NCBI RefSeq assembly: GCF_900103195.1
Contig: NZ_FMWU01000002.1
Coordinates: 186,001 to 250,000, forward strand
DNA length: 64,000 nucleotides
Reading direction: 5' to 3'
DNA from: Methylobacterium sp. UNC378MF
Lineage (GTDB): Bacteria > Pseudomonadota > Alphaproteobacteria > Rhizobiales > Beijerinckiaceae
Shown here in pieces: positions 38,346 through 48,453 of this stretch. Each line of letters begins with the position of its first letter. Position 1 is the first letter of the stretch. Made by a program: the position numbers and the translations under genes. The notes under the pieces were generated by a model, which did no database searches, had not been told where the DNA came from, and was given only the letters and a program-made list of their open reading frames with translations.

Positions 38346-39086
38346 ATGCAGGCGTCACTCTACGTCACCCTGTCGGCCCAGATGGCCCTCGAGCAGCGCC
38401 TGAACACGGTGGCGACCAACGTCGCCAATCTCGGGACGGCGGGCTACCGGGCGGAAGAGGTCAAGTTCGCGACGATCCTGTCGCAGGCGGGCAGCCGCGA
38501 GGTCGCCTTCGCCACGCCGGGCGAGACGTTCCTGTCGCGCAAGGCCGGCCCGCTGACCAAGACCGATTCCCCCCTCGATGTCGGCGTCCAGGGCGACGGC
38601 TGGCTGGCGGTGCGGGGACCGCGCGGTCCGGTCTACACCCGGGACGGCCGGATGCAGATCACGGCGGCGGGCGATCTCCAGGATCTGAACGGACGTCCGG
38701 TCCTGGATCCCGGCGGATCGCCTCTGACGGTGGATCCCGAAGGGCCGCCGATCACCATCGGCCAGGACGGAATCATCAGCCAGGGTGTCAACCAGATCGG
38801 GGCGCTCGGCGTGTTCCGCCTCGATCCCGCAGCAACACTGACCCGGACCGCAGGCGGCGCGGTGGCGTCGGACATTCCGGGTCGCCCGATCCTCGATTTC
38901 AACCAGCGCGACGAGACGACGGTCCGGGTCCAGCAGGGATTCCAGGAAGGTGCCAACGTCAATCCGATCCTGGAGATGGCGCGGCTCATCGAGATCACGC
39001 GGACATTCCAGAGTGCGGCGGCCGCGGTGGCGGAATCTGAATCGTCGCTGCAGGACGCGATCCGCGGCCTCGGCCCGGCCAGCTAG
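38346..39086 (+). CDS. flgF: flagellar proximal rod protein FlgF
   Basis: The 246-residue product is a rod protein with the N-terminal LNTVATNVANLGTAGYRAEEV motif and the C-terminal MIEITRTFQSA-type helix of flagellar axial proteins, without a signal peptide because it uses the type III export route. The central segment GDGWLAVRGPRGPVYTRDG is typical of FlgF/FlgG. FlgF rather than FlgG is inferred from the shorter length and the separate flgG at 56.3 kb. It follows the DUF1217 gene directly. Confidence 0.92.
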   Translation: MQASLYVTLSAQMALEQRLNTVATNVANLGTAGYRAEEVKFATILSQAGSREVAFATPGETFLSRKAGPLTKTDSPLDVGVQGDGWLAVRGPRGPVYTRDGRMQITAAGDLQDLNGRPVLDPGGSPLTVDPEGPPITIGQDGIISQGVNQIGALGVFRLDPAATLTRTAGGAVASDIPGRPILDFNQRDETTVRVQQGFQEGANVNPILEMARLIEITRTFQSAAAAVAESESSLQDAIRGLGPAS

Positions 39087-39089
39087 GCG

Positions 39090-40439
39090 ATGGCCGAACC
39101 CGAAGCACGGGCGATCCGCATGAACGCGCTCGACCGCCTCGCCGAAGGACTTCAGGACCGGGAGGATCAGCCACTGGTCCGGGTCGGCGGCTCCGTCCGG
39201 GAGATCGGATTCGGCCATTGCCGCATCCGCATCGCCACGCCCCTGCTGAGGCTCGGCGACCGGATGCGGGTGGAGACGACGGGCCGCCCCCTGGAGGGCG
39301 AGGTGGTGCGGATCGACGAGGCGGGGGTGATCCTCAAGCCGTTCGACGGCCGGATCGAGGCCGGCCTCGGCGCGCCCGCCTACCGTGTGCCCGCGGCCGC
39401 CCCGCGACCTTGCGAGGGCTGGAAGAACCGCGTCGTCAACGCCCTCGGCCAGCCCATTGACGGGAAGGGGGATCTACCCCGGGGCGACCGCGCCATGCCG
39501 CTGGATGCCGATCCGCCGCCGGCGATGCGCCGGTCGCGGGTGGAGCGCCCACTTCAGACCGGCGTGCGGGCGATGGACCTGTTCACCCCCCTCTGCGCCG
39601 CGCAGCGCATCGGCATCTTCGCGGGATCCGGCGTGGGCAAGACGACGCTGCTGTCGATGCTCGCGCGCTGCAGGGGCTTCGACGCCGTGGTCGTCGCCCT
39701 GGTGGGGGAACGCGGGCGCGAGGTGCGCGAGTTCCTGGAGGGACCGATCCAGGAGAGCCGATCCCGCGCCGTGGTGGTGGTCGCCACCGGCGACGAGAGC
39801 CCGATGATGCGCCGGCAGGCACCGAAGCTCGCCATGGCGATCGCCGAATCCTTCCGAGATCGGGGTCAGTCGGTCCTGCTGGTCCTCGATTCGGTCACCC
39901 GCTTCGCCCATGCGGCCCGGGAGGTGGCGCTGGCGGCGGGTGAGCCGCCGGTGGCGCGGGGTTACCCGCCGAGCGTGTTCGGCGACCTCCCGCGCCTTCT
40001 GGAGCGTGCCGGCCCGGGGCTGGAGGACGGGGGTACGATCACCGGGATCTTCTCGGTCCTGATCGACGGCGACGACCACAACGATCCCGTGGCCGACAGC
40101 ATCCGCGGCACCCTCGACGGGCACATCGTCCTCGACCGGGCGATCGCCGACCAGGGCCGCTATCCGGCGATCAACCTGCTCGGCTCGATCTCACGCTTGG
40201 CCGATCTGGTCTGGAGCCCGCAGCAGCGGGAGCTGGTGCGCACGCTCAAGAGCATGATCGCCCGTTACGAGGATTCCCGCGACCTGCGGCTGATGGGTGG
40301 CTACCACGCGGGAACCGATCCCGAGCTGGATCAGGCGGTGGCTCTGGTCCCGAAGATCTACGCCGCCCTGCGGCAGGATCCGACGGAGCCGCAGAGTCAG
40401 GACGCCTTCCTGGATCTCGCCAACGCGCTGCGCGGCTGA
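39090..40439 (+). CDS. fliI: flagellum-specific ATPase FliI
   Basis: The 449-residue product is the F1-beta-like ATPase that powers or readies the flagellar export apparatus. The Walker A motif AGSGVGKTT has Lys184, and Walker B reads SVLLVLDS. The ERGREVREF segment of the family is present. It starts three bases after flgF. Its usual partners FliH and FliJ are not adjacent; a FliJ-like gene occurs at 49.2 kb. Confidence 0.96.
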   Translation: MAEPEARAIRMNALDRLAEGLQDREDQPLVRVGGSVREIGFGHCRIRIATPLLRLGDRMRVETTGRPLEGEVVRIDEAGVILKPFDGRIEAGLGAPAYRVPAAAPRPCEGWKNRVVNALGQPIDGKGDLPRGDRAMPLDADPPPAMRRSRVERPLQTGVRAMDLFTPLCAAQRIGIFAGSGVGKTTLLSMLARCRGFDAVVVALVGERGREVREFLEGPIQESRSRAVVVVATGDESPMMRRQAPKLAMAIAESFRDRGQSVLLVLDSVTRFAHAAREVALAAGEPPVARGYPPSVFGDLPRLLERAGPGLEDGGTITGIFSVLIDGDDHNDPVADSIRGTLDGHIVLDRAIADQGRYPAINLLGSISRLADLVWSPQQRELVRTLKSMIARYEDSRDLRLMGGYHAGTDPELDQAVALVPKIYAALRQDPTEPQSQDAFLDLANALRG

Positions 40440-40580
40440 GCCAGGCCGGGACGGCCCGATGCGGCCGCCCGGTTCACGCTTCCGGGGCCGGCGGACGAGC
40501 CGGCACCGATGTCGAAAGCCTCGCGCAAGCGAAGGCTGATCTGAGTAACGCAACGGTATTATCCAACAGGGAATCTCGCC

Positions 40581-41804
40581 ATGGGTCTGTACGGCGTGCT
40601 GAACAGCGGCGTGTCCGGAATGAACGCGCAGTCGAACCGGCTTGGTACGGTGGCCGACAACATCCAGAACCAGAACACGACCGGCTACAAGCGCGCGGAG
40701 ACCCAGTTCTCGTCGCTCCTGATCGATTCGAGCCCCGGCTCGTACAATGCGGGCTCGGTCGATACCGTGGTCCGGCACATGATCAGCGCCGAGGGCACCG
40801 GCACCGCCACCTCCTCGCCCACCGACCTCACCATCAAGGGCAACGGGTTCTTCGTCGTGCGGGACGCATCCGGGCGGTCCGCGCTCACCCGGGCCGGAAA
40901 CTTCGTGGTCGACGGGCCGACGGGTGATCTCGTCAACGCCGCCGGCATGCGCCTCCAGGGCTACAGCCTCGCCTCCGGCGAGCCGAGCGTGTCGCTGAAC
41001 AGCCTCGACGGGATGGTGAACGTCAACGTGGCGAAGCTGGCGATGAAGACCAGCCCGTCCACCGCCGGCACGATCGAGGGCAACCTCTACAGCGACACCC
41101 CGAACGTCACGACGCCTCCGGGTTACTCGGTGAAGACTTCGGCCACGACCTACGACAACCTAGGTCACGCTGTGAAAGTCGATCTGTACTTCTCCAAGAC
41201 GGCCAACAACACGTGGCAGGCCTCGGCCTACGATTCCAGCGTGCCAGGCAACTATCCCGGCACGCCGCTCGCAGGCCCGACGACGCTGACATTCGACTCG
41301 TTCGGCCAGATCGTCGGTTCTCCGAAGCTCAACTTCACCGTGCCGAATGGCCAGCCCTTCACCCTGGATCTGTCCCCGATCTCGCAGGTGGCGGATGTCG
41401 CGAAGGTCACCGACCTCAAGGCGCGCTCCGTCAACGGCAATGCGCCGAGCGCGGTGGAGGGGGCCAAAGTCGGCGAGGACGGCACGGTCTACGCGATCTA
41501 CAAGGACGGCTCGATGCGCGCGGCCTACCGGATCCCCGTGGCCAGCGTGGCGAGCCCGGACAATCTGACGCCTCGGTCCGGCAACGTCTTCGACGTGAGC
41601 CCCACGTCGGGACCGGCCCAGATCGGTTTCGCCAATGTCGGCGGCCGCGGCCACATCCAGTCGAACATGCTGGAGAACTCGAACGTCGATCTTGGCAATG
41701 AACTCGCCACGATGATCGAGTCGCAGACGAGCTACGGCGCGAACTCCAAGGTCTTCCAGACCGGCGCCGAGATGCTCGAACTGCTCGTCAACCTGAAGCG
41801 CTGA
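40581..41804 (+). CDS. flgE: flagellar hook protein FlgE
   Basis: The 407-residue product has the axial N-terminus MGLYGVLNSGVSGMNAQSNRL, with the NIQNQNTTGYKR motif, and the C-terminal MIESQTSYGANSKVFQTGAEML helix. The middle domain carries the hook-type beta domains. GGGA precedes the ATG after a 141-base gap, so a new transcript may begin here. It is the first gene of a hook-filament junction set: flgE-flgK-flgL-flaF-flbT-flgD. Confidence 0.93.
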   Translation: MGLYGVLNSGVSGMNAQSNRLGTVADNIQNQNTTGYKRAETQFSSLLIDSSPGSYNAGSVDTVVRHMISAEGTGTATSSPTDLTIKGNGFFVVRDASGRSALTRAGNFVVDGPTGDLVNAAGMRLQGYSLASGEPSVSLNSLDGMVNVNVAKLAMKTSPSTAGTIEGNLYSDTPNVTTPPGYSVKTSATTYDNLGHAVKVDLYFSKTANNTWQASAYDSSVPGNYPGTPLAGPTTLTFDSFGQIVGSPKLNFTVPNGQPFTLDLSPISQVADVAKVTDLKARSVNGNAPSAVEGAKVGEDGTVYAIYKDGSMRAAYRIPVASVASPDNLTPRSGNVFDVSPTSGPAQIGFANVGGRGHIQSNMLENSNVDLGNELATMIESQTSYGANSKVFQTGAEMLELLVNLKR

Positions 41805-41827
41805 TCGCGGATTAGAGGACGCTTGCC

Positions 41828-43282
41828 ATGGGCCTCTCCGTTGCCCTGAACGCCGCGCGCGGATCGCTCCAGGCGAATGCGGTTCAGACGGATGTTGTGT
41901 CCCGCAACATCGCGGGTGTCGACGATTCTGCCTATTCGCGGAAGATCGCGTCGCTGGTCACCACCGAAGGGCCGGTCCGGGTCGTGGTCAACCGTGCCAG
42001 CGACACGGCCCTGTTCGACAAGATGATCGGCAGTACCTCGGAGCTGGCCGGCCGTGAGGCGATCCTGGACGGTCTCAAGCGCCTCGAAGAGACGGTCGGC
42101 GACACACAGGCCGATCAATCGATCGCGGCGAAGATCAGCGCGCTCAATGTGGCCCTCGGCAACGCCGCGAACCTGCCCAACGACAACAACCTGGCCAAGG
42201 CCGCCGTCGTGGCGGCGCAGGATCTGGCACGATCACTGAACCATGCCAGCGACACGGTCCAGTCGACCCGTGCGAACGCGGACGCGGAGATCGACAACTC
42301 CGTCAAGACGATCAACGACCTGCTCGCCCAGTTCGACACGGCCAACAAGGCCGTCGTGCTCGGAACCGCGCGTGGGGCCGACATCAGTGACGCCCTCGAC
42401 ACGCGCGACAAAATCCTCGCCCAGCTGTCCCGGGAGGTCGGCATCAGCACGATCGTCAGGGCCGGCAACGACATGGCGGTCTATGCCGATAACGGCTCGC
42501 CGCTCTACGAACGGGGCGCCCGCACGGTGACCTTCGAGACCACGCCGGATTTCGGGGCGGGGACGAGCGGCCACGCGGTCTTCATCGACGGCGTCAGTGT
42601 CACCGGCAAGGGCTCGGTGATGCCGCTTCAGGCCGGGCGGATCGTCGGGCAGATGACGGTGCGCGACGAGATCGGGGTCACCTACCAGAAGCAGTTCGAC
42701 GCGATCGCCGGCGGCCTGATCAATGCCCTGGCCGAAACGGATCAGACCGCGTCGACCGGGCCTGCGCTGACGGGGCTGCTCACCTATCCTGGCGGTCCGG
42801 CGCTCCCGACGGCGACCACCGGGCTGGCGAGCGTGATCCGCATCAACCCTGCCGCCGACTTAGCGCAGGGCGGAAATCCGTTCACCCTGCGCGACGGCGG
42901 GATGAACACGGGCGCGCAGTACACCTACAACACCACCCACGCCGCCGCCTTCGCCGACCGCTTGCGTGCGCTGCGGTCCGCGCTCGGCACGGACCGCACC
43001 TTCGCGGCCGACTCGGAATTGCCGCTCTCGGCGTCACTGCAGGCGGCAGCGGAATCGTCGGCGAGCTGGCTGGAGGCGACCCGGAAGGTCGCTTCGGTGC
43101 AGGTCGACAGTGAATCGGCCCTGCTCAACCGGGCTTCGACGGCCCTCTCGAACGCCACGAGCGTCAATCGCGACGACGAGGTGGCAGCGATGCTTGAGCT
43201 TGAGAAATCCTACGCTGCCTCCGCCAAGCTCATCGCGACAATCCACGCGATGCTCCAATCCCTGCTCGACGCCGTGAGGTAG
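41828..43282 (+). CDS. flgK: hook-associated protein FlgK (HAP1)
   Basis: The 484-residue product forms the first junction ring between hook and filament. The axial motif is seen at the N-terminus (NAVQTDVVSRNIAGVDDSAYSR, in two parts). The C-terminal EVAAMLELEKSYAASAKLIATI helix is typical of HAP1. It sits 23 bases after flgE and four bases before flgL. The length is typical for rhizobial FlgK. Confidence 0.93.
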   Translation: MGLSVALNAARGSLQANAVQTDVVSRNIAGVDDSAYSRKIASLVTTEGPVRVVVNRASDTALFDKMIGSTSELAGREAILDGLKRLEETVGDTQADQSIAAKISALNVALGNAANLPNDNNLAKAAVVAAQDLARSLNHASDTVQSTRANADAEIDNSVKTINDLLAQFDTANKAVVLGTARGADISDALDTRDKILAQLSREVGISTIVRAGNDMAVYADNGSPLYERGARTVTFETTPDFGAGTSGHAVFIDGVSVTGKGSVMPLQAGRIVGQMTVRDEIGVTYQKQFDAIAGGLINALAETDQTASTGPALTGLLTYPGGPALPTATTGLASVIRINPAADLAQGGNPFTLRDGGMNTGAQYTYNTTHAAAFADRLRALRSALGTDRTFAADSELPLSASLQAAAESSASWLEATRKVASVQVDSESALLNRASTALSNATSVNRDDEVAAMLELEKSYAASAKLIATIHAMLQSLLDAVR

Positions 43283-43286
43283 CCCG

Positions 43287-44339
43287 ATGAAGACAAGTTT
43301 CATCTCGACGGCAACTCTGTTGAACGGTCCGCGCGCGACGATCGGGCGCCTCCAGGCGCAGATCGACAAAGCCGCGATCGAGACGGAGGGCCGCTACGCC
43401 GATGTCGGCCTGGAACTGGGTTACAAGACCGGGATCAGCCTCGATCTCCGACAGCATGTCGCCGCCATCGACGCCCAGCAGCAGCGGAATGGCCTGACCA
43501 CTGTGCGGCTCGCCACCGCGCAGGGTGCGCTCAGCCGGATCCGCTCAGACGGAGAGGCCTTCCTCGCGCTCTTGGCGCCGGGGAAGCTGAGCGACAACAG
43601 CTCGACGGCCGTCGCGCAGACGGCCGCCTCCAATCTCTCGACCTTCATCGGGCAGATGAACGCCACCTCGGGCGGCCAATATCTGTTCGCCGGGATCAAC
43701 ACGGCACAGACGCCGCTCACCGATTATCAGGCGTCACCGCCCTCCGCCGCCAAGCAGGCGTTCACGCAGGCGTTCCGGACGGCCTTCGGGTTCGATCCCG
43801 GCACCCAGCCGGATTCCGGCAACATCACCGCGACGCAGATGCAGGCGTTCCTCGACGGTCCGTTCGCGGCCCTGTTCGCCGACCCGCAATGGGGGGCGAA
43901 CTGGTCATCGGCGTCAAACGTGAACGTGCGCAGCGAGATTACGGACAATGAAACGGCTGAGACGTCCGTCAACGCCAATGTCCAGGCGGCCCGGGACATG
44001 GCGATGCTGTACACGCTCGCGACCGATATCGGGCTTTCCAGCCTGACCGGAACGACCCAGACGGCGGTCTACGACCGGCTCCGCAGCCTGGCCAGCAGCG
44101 CGACCCTGGGCTTCACGGCGATCCAGGCGGATCTGGGTGTCGTCCAGGCGCGCCTCGGGATCGTCGACCGGCAGCATGATGCGCAGAAGAACATCCTGAA
44201 GACTGGTTTCGGCTCCCTCGAGAATACCGACGAGGCCGAAGCCGCGGCGCGGGTCACCAAGCTCTCGAAGCAACTGGACATCGCGTATGCTCTGACCAAT
44301 CAAGTCAGCAAGCTCAGCCTCATCGACTACGTCCGCTAA
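43287..44339 (+). CDS. flgL: hook-associated protein FlgL (HAP3)
   Basis: The 350-residue product forms the second junction layer and is related to flagellin. The N-terminal SFISTATLLNGPRATIG region and the C-terminal flagellin-like helix ending LTNQVSKLSLIDYVR match rhizobial FlgL. The central part is variable. It is closely spaced after flgK. Confidence 0.9.
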   Translation: MKTSFISTATLLNGPRATIGRLQAQIDKAAIETEGRYADVGLELGYKTGISLDLRQHVAAIDAQQQRNGLTTVRLATAQGALSRIRSDGEAFLALLAPGKLSDNSSTAVAQTAASNLSTFIGQMNATSGGQYLFAGINTAQTPLTDYQASPPSAAKQAFTQAFRTAFGFDPGTQPDSGNITATQMQAFLDGPFAALFADPQWGANWSSASNVNVRSEITDNETAETSVNANVQAARDMAMLYTLATDIGLSSLTGTTQTAVYDRLRSLASSATLGFTAIQADLGVVQARLGIVDRQHDAQKNILKTGFGSLENTDEAEAAARVTKLSKQLDIAYALTNQVSKLSLIDYVR

Positions 44340-44430
44340 AATCGGCGCCCGGCCGATCTAGTCGGCGTCAGAGTCTTTTAAAAAATCGAATTCAGACACT
44401 TTACGGACCCACGGAAGAGGCACTTCTGCG

Positions 44431-44778
44431 ATGTATGGCGCGTCTTACGCAGAAATCATGGACGAGTCGCCCGCCCTCGCCCGGGAACGGGAGCGGGCGG
44501 CCTTCGATCGCGCGATCGACCTCATGAAGCGCGCGGAGGCCGCCGATGCGCCGATCGCGCTGCGCCAGGAAGCGACAAGCTTCCTTCAGCGTCTCTGGAG
44601 CCTGCTTATCGACGATCTCTCCAATCCCCAGAACGGCCTCCCCACGCAGCTGCGCGCGGACCTGATCTCGATCGGCCTGTGGAACATGAGCCAGTCGGAT
44701 CAGGTCCTCCGCGGCGACGTGCCCGGCTTCGACTCCCTGATCTACGTCAACACGCTGATCCGCGACGGTCTCCAATGA
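44431..44778 (+). CDS. flaF: flagellar biosynthesis regulator FlaF
   Basis: The 115-residue product is a small helical protein of the FlaF family, needed for flagellin secretion or synthesis in Caulobacter and rhizobia. Its motif LRADLISIGLWNM, near the C-terminus, is highly conserved in the family, as is ARERERAAFDRAIDLM in the first half. It overlaps flbT by four bases. In Caulobacter FlaF promotes and FlbT represses flagellin translation. Confidence 0.93.
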   Translation: MYGASYAEIMDESPALARERERAAFDRAIDLMKRAEAADAPIALRQEATSFLQRLWSLLIDDLSNPQNGLPTQLRADLISIGLWNMSQSDQVLRGDVPGFDSLIYVNTLIRDGLQ

Positions 44779-45191
44779 GCCGCTCGATGCATCTCTGCCT
44801 CCGGGGTCACGAGCGGATCTTCATCAACGGCGCGGTCCTCCGGGTCGACCGCAAGGTCACGATCGAGCTGCTCAACGACGCCACCTTTCTCTTGGAAGCG
44901 CATGTGCTGCAGGCGGAGCAGGCGACCACGCCGATCCGCCAGCTCTACTTCATCGCCCAGGCCATGCTGATCGATCCAGGCAACGCGGATCAGGTGCGAT
45001 TGGCCTATGACGAGGTCGATGCCGCGATTTGCGCGCAGGATCCCGACCGCCGCATCGCCTCGGCCCTCGAGACCGCGCGGGGCCTCCTCGATGGCGGCCG
45101 GCCCTTCGAGGTTCTGCGGATCCTGCGCGGCCTGTTCGAGCCGACGGAACCGCGCTCCCAGCAACCCGCGCTCACCCCCCAGGTCGCCTGA
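44775..45191 (+). CDS. flbT: flagellin mRNA regulator FlbT
   Basis: The 138-residue product is FlbT, which in Caulobacter binds the 5' leader of flagellin mRNA and speeds its decay until the hook is complete; in Brucella it acts oppositely, as an activator. Conserved features include HERIFINGAVLRVDRK and ATTPIRQLYFIAQAMLI near the middle. It is coupled to flaF by the ATGA overlap. The flagellin gene in this window has a structured leader that could be its target. Confidence 0.93.
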   Translation: MSRSMHLCLRGHERIFINGAVLRVDRKVTIELLNDATFLLEAHVLQAEQATTPIRQLYFIAQAMLIDPGNADQVRLAYDEVDAAICAQDPDRRIASALETARGLLDGGRPFEVLRILRGLFEPTEPRSQQPALTPQVA

Positions 45192-45236
45192 AGGCCACGC
45201 GCGGAACGAACATCCGAACCGGATTGAGGCTGAACC

Positions 45237-45653
45237 ATGTCCGTACCCGGCACCAACACGACGTATCAGAACCAGACGACACCCAATGCGTCGACGCGGA
45301 GTGCCACGGCCGCGAAGCAGACGACGCTCAATTACGACAATTTCCTCAAGCTCCTTCTGGCTCAGATGAAGAACCAGAACCCGACTGATCCCATGAAATC
45401 GACAGAGTATATGGGCCAGCTCGCGACGTTCTCGCAGGTCGAGCAGAGCGTCAACATGAACAGCAAGCTCGACGCGCTGCTCACAACTTCGACCCTGTCG
45501 CAGGCGGGAAGCCTGGTCGGCCACACCGTCACCTCGGCAGACAACACCGTCAGCGGGCGGGTGACTTCGGTTCAGGTGACCAGTGACGGCCCGGTCGCGC
45601 ATCTTGAGAACGGCAAGGACCTCCCCTACGGCCCCGGTCTGACCATCTCGTAG
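45237..45653 (+). CDS. flgD: flagellar hook capping protein FlgD
   Basis: The 138-residue product is the scaffold that caps the growing hook. The conserved FLKLLLAQMKNQNPTDPMKS and STEYMGQLATFSQVEQS segments are visible in the first half. It is short compared with enteric FlgD (about 230), as is normal for rhizobia, which lack the C-terminal Ig-like domains. It ends the flgE operon. Confidence 0.93.
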   Translation: MSVPGTNTTYQNQTTPNASTRSATAAKQTTLNYDNFLKLLLAQMKNQNPTDPMKSTEYMGQLATFSQVEQSVNMNSKLDALLTTSTLSQAGSLVGHTVTSADNTVSGRVTSVQVTSDGPVAHLENGKDLPYGPGLTIS

Positions 45654-46000
45654 GACCTTGCAGGTTTGGGGCAGTGCGGGCGCGGCCGGGAACGGTCACC
45701 CGCTCCCTCTCGGTCAGGTCGGCCCGCTGCGATGCGCCCGAGGGAGGAAGGCGGCGGGACCACCGGGATCGCGGGCATCGCGGTCACGGCGAAGGCGCCG
45801 GCAGAACGGTCTCCGGGATCCGGGTCTCGCCCGCATCTCGCGGGACCGGCTCCCAGGCGCCGTCCGGACCACACAGAGACCACGACCCCCCCTATCCGTC
45901 CGCCCGGGCGCCCCCGAGCGGACGATTCCCGGCGGCTCGGGAGGGCGACGGACGAATCCACCCGTGCCGCCACATGCTTCTCCCGCCTCTGGGCCGCCCC
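45654..46000. other. 347-base gap between flgD and fliQ
   Basis: GC-rich DNA with open frames on both strands but no recognisable product. A plus-strand frame ends inside the fliQ start, yet it has no family features or ribosome binding site. Probably a spacer with the fliQ promoter or a degraded gene; I see no specific motif. Confidence 0.5.
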
Positions 46001-46267
46001 ATGAACGAGATCGATGCCCTTGAACTGGTCCGCTCCGCCATCTGGACGATCATCGTCGCCTCCGGGCCTGCGGTCGGGGCCGCGATGGTGGTGGGGATCC
46101 TGATCGCGCTGTTCCAAGCGCTGACCCAGATCCAGGAAGTCACCCTGACCTTCGTCCCGAAGATCGTGGTCGTGTTGCTCGTGATGATCGTGACCGGCTC
46201 CTTCGTGGGCGGCCAGATCTACGCCTTCACCGAGATGGTCTACGGCCGGATCGTATCCGGGTTCTGA
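46001..46267 (+). CDS. fliQ: flagellar export protein FliQ
   Basis: The 88-residue product has two membrane helices and the family core IIVASGPAVGAAMVVGILIAL, followed by FQALTQIQEVTLTFVPKI. It is part of the FliPQR export pore. It begins the export group fliQ-flhA-fliR; the spacing to flhA is 90 bases. Confidence 0.95.
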   Translation: MNEIDALELVRSAIWTIIVASGPAVGAAMVVGILIALFQALTQIQEVTLTFVPKIVVVLLVMIVTGSFVGGQIYAFTEMVYGRIVSGF

Positions 46268-46357
46268 AGCGCTCCGATGGTGGGGCAGGGCGCCCACGCA
46301 ATCCAGGCGCAAGCTTGGTGATCCAGAAGCAGCAGCGAGACGGAGAGGGTTGAGAGC

Positions 46358-48448
46358 GTGGCAGCGGCCGTACAAGCCCTCGCGTCGGACGGCAGAGTCC
46401 GGCGGGATGTCTGGTTTGCCATCGGGATCATCGCGATCCTGGCGGTGCTGTTCCTGCCAGTTCCCGCAGTTCTGATCGATATCGGGCTGGCGCTGTCGAT
46501 CGCCCTGTCGGTGCTGATCCTGATGGTGGCGCTCTGGATCCAGAAGCCGCTCGAATTCTCGTCCTTTCCGACGATCCTGCTGATCGCGACGCTCCTGCGC
46601 CTCGCCCTCGGGATCGCGACGACGCGCCTCATCCTGTCCAATGGGGATGCGGGCATCGACGCCGCCGGCCACGTCATCCAGGGCTTCTCGCAATTCGTCA
46701 TGAGCGGCGACTTCGTGATCGGCCTGGTGGTCTTCGCCATCCTGATCACGGTGAACTTCCTGGTGATCACCAAGGGCGCGACCCGCATCGCCGAGGTCGG
46801 CGCGCGCTTCACCCTGGACGCGATCCCCGGCAAGCAGATGGCCATCGATGCCGATCTCTCGGCAGGCCTGATCGACGACAAGGAGGCGCAGCGGCGTCGG
46901 CGCGAACTCGAGGAGGAGAGCGCCTTCTTCGGCTCGATGGACGGCGCTTCCAAATTCGTACGCGGCGAGGCGGTCGCCAGCCTGATCGTCATCGCGGTCA
47001 ACATTTTCGGTGGGATCATCATCGGCGTGACGCGCCACAGCCTGCCGCTCGCCAAGGCGGCCGATGTCTTCACCAAACTGTCGGTGGGCGACGGCCTCGT
47101 CTCGCAGATTCCGGCCCTGATCGTCTCCTTGGCCGCCGGCCTCCTCGTCTCCAAGGGCGGGACGCGCGGTACGGCCGAGCAGGCGGTGCTCGGCCAGCTC
47201 GGCGCCTATCCGCGGGCGCTGTTCGTCGCCGCCGGGCTGATGCTGGTCTTCGCGGTCATGCCTGGGATGCCGTTCGTGCCCTTCGCGATCCTGAGCGCCC
47301 TGATGGGCGCGATCGCCTACCTGATCCCGCGCCGCATCGCCGAGGCCCAATCGAAGGTCGAAGCCGAGACCAAGGCCAAGGAGCGGCAGCTCCTCCTGGA
47401 GCGCCAGGAGAGCGAGGCCGTGAAGGAATCGCTGCGGACAGCCGAGATCGAGCTGCGCCTCGGCAAGCACCTCGCGGTGCAGATGCAGCCCGCGCAGCAG
47501 GAGCTGGCCCACCGGGTCGGCCGGATGCGCCGGAAGTTCGCGCAGCAATACGGGTTCGTGGTCCCCGAGATCCGGCTTGTCGAGGCGGCGGCCGTCCCGA
47601 GCAAGAGCTACGAGATCGCGATCCACGGGACCGTCCTCGCGGCGCAGCAGGTCCGCCCCGGCGAGATGATGATCGTCGTGGGCGACGGACCGCTACCGGG
47701 GATCTCCGGCGAGGAGGTGCGCGAGCCGGCCTTCGGCATGCGGGCCATCTGGGTCCCGGAGGCCTATGGGCCGGAAGCCCGCCGCGAGGGCTTCAGCCCC
47801 ATCGACTGGCCCTCCGTGATGCTGACCCATGTCAGCGAGGTCATCCGCAATAACCTGCCCCAGCTCCTGTCCTACAAGGACATGAGGATGCTGATCGACC
47901 GCCTGGATGCGGAGTACAAGCGCCTGGTCGACGAGATCTGCCCGTCGCAGATCTCGTATTCGGGCCTGCAGGCCGTGCTCAAGCTGCTGCTCGCCGAACG
48001 GGTCTCGATCCGGAATCTGCACCTGATCATCGAGGCCATCGCCGAGATCGTCCCCCATGCCCGCCGGGCGGAGCAGATCGCCGAACATGTCCGGCTGCGG
48101 ATCGCGCAGCAGATCTGCGGCGATCTCGCCGAGAACGGCGTCCTCAGCGTCCTGCGCCTCGGCAGCCGCTGGGACCTCACCTTCCATCAGGGACTCAAGC
48201 GCGACTCCAAGGGCGACGTGGTCGAGGTCGACGTCGATCCGCGGCTGATCGAGCAGTTCGGCGTCGAGGCCTCGGAGGCGATCCGCGCCCAGATGAAGAC
48301 GGCCCACAAATTCGCCCTGGTCACCGCCCCGGAGGTCCGCAGCTACGTGCGGATGATCATCGAGCGGCTCTTCCCGACGGTCGCCGTGCTGTCGCATGTC
48401 GAGATCGCCCGGGGCGTAGAGATCAGATCCCTCGGCACGATCTCCTGA
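46358..48448 (+). CDS. flhA: flagellar export gate protein FlhA
   Basis: The 696-residue product is the largest export gate subunit. Seven to eight membrane helices lie in residues about 20-320, with the signature region [20 protein letters not shown] and [11 protein letters not shown] cytoplasmic ring domain (about 350-690) binds chaperone-substrate complexes. The length matches the family. fliR starts five bases after its stop. Confidence 0.97.
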   Translation: MAAAVQALASDGRVRRDVWFAIGIIAILAVLFLPVPAVLIDIGLALSIALSVLILMVALWIQKPLEFSSFPTILLIATLLRLALGIATTRLILSNGDAGIDAAGHVIQGFSQFVMSGDFVIGLVVFAILITVNFLVITKGATRIAEVGARFTLDAIPGKQMAIDADLSAGLIDDKEAQRRRRELEEESAFFGSMDGASKFVRGEAVASLIVIAVNIFGGIIIGVTRHSLPLAKAADVFTKLSVGDGLVSQIPALIVSLAAGLLVSKGGTRGTAEQAVLGQLGAYPRALFVAAGLMLVFAVMPGMPFVPFAILSALMGAIAYLIPRRIAEAQSKVEAETKAKERQLLLERQESEAVKESLRTAEIELRLGKHLAVQMQPAQQELAHRVGRMRRKFAQQYGFVVPEIRLVEAAAVPSKSYEIAIHGTVLAAQQVRPGEMMIVVGDGPLPGISGEEVREPAFGMRAIWVPEAYGPEARREGFSPIDWPSVMLTHVSEVIRNNLPQLLSYKDMRMLIDRLDAEYKRLVDEICPSQISYSGLQAVLKLLLAERVSIRNLHLIIEAIAEIVPHARRAEQIAEHVRLRIAQQICGDLAENGVLSVLRLGSRWDLTFHQGLKRDSKGDVVEVDVDPRLIEQFGVEASEAIRAQMKTAHKFALVTAPEVRSYVRMIIERLFPTVAVLSHVEIARGVEIRSLGTIS

Positions 48449-48453
48449 CGCCG

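Noticed and set aside
45626..47626. 666-codon minus-strand open frame over fliQ and flhA
   Set aside because: It lies antisense to two unmistakable export genes and consists of charged low-complexity sequence.
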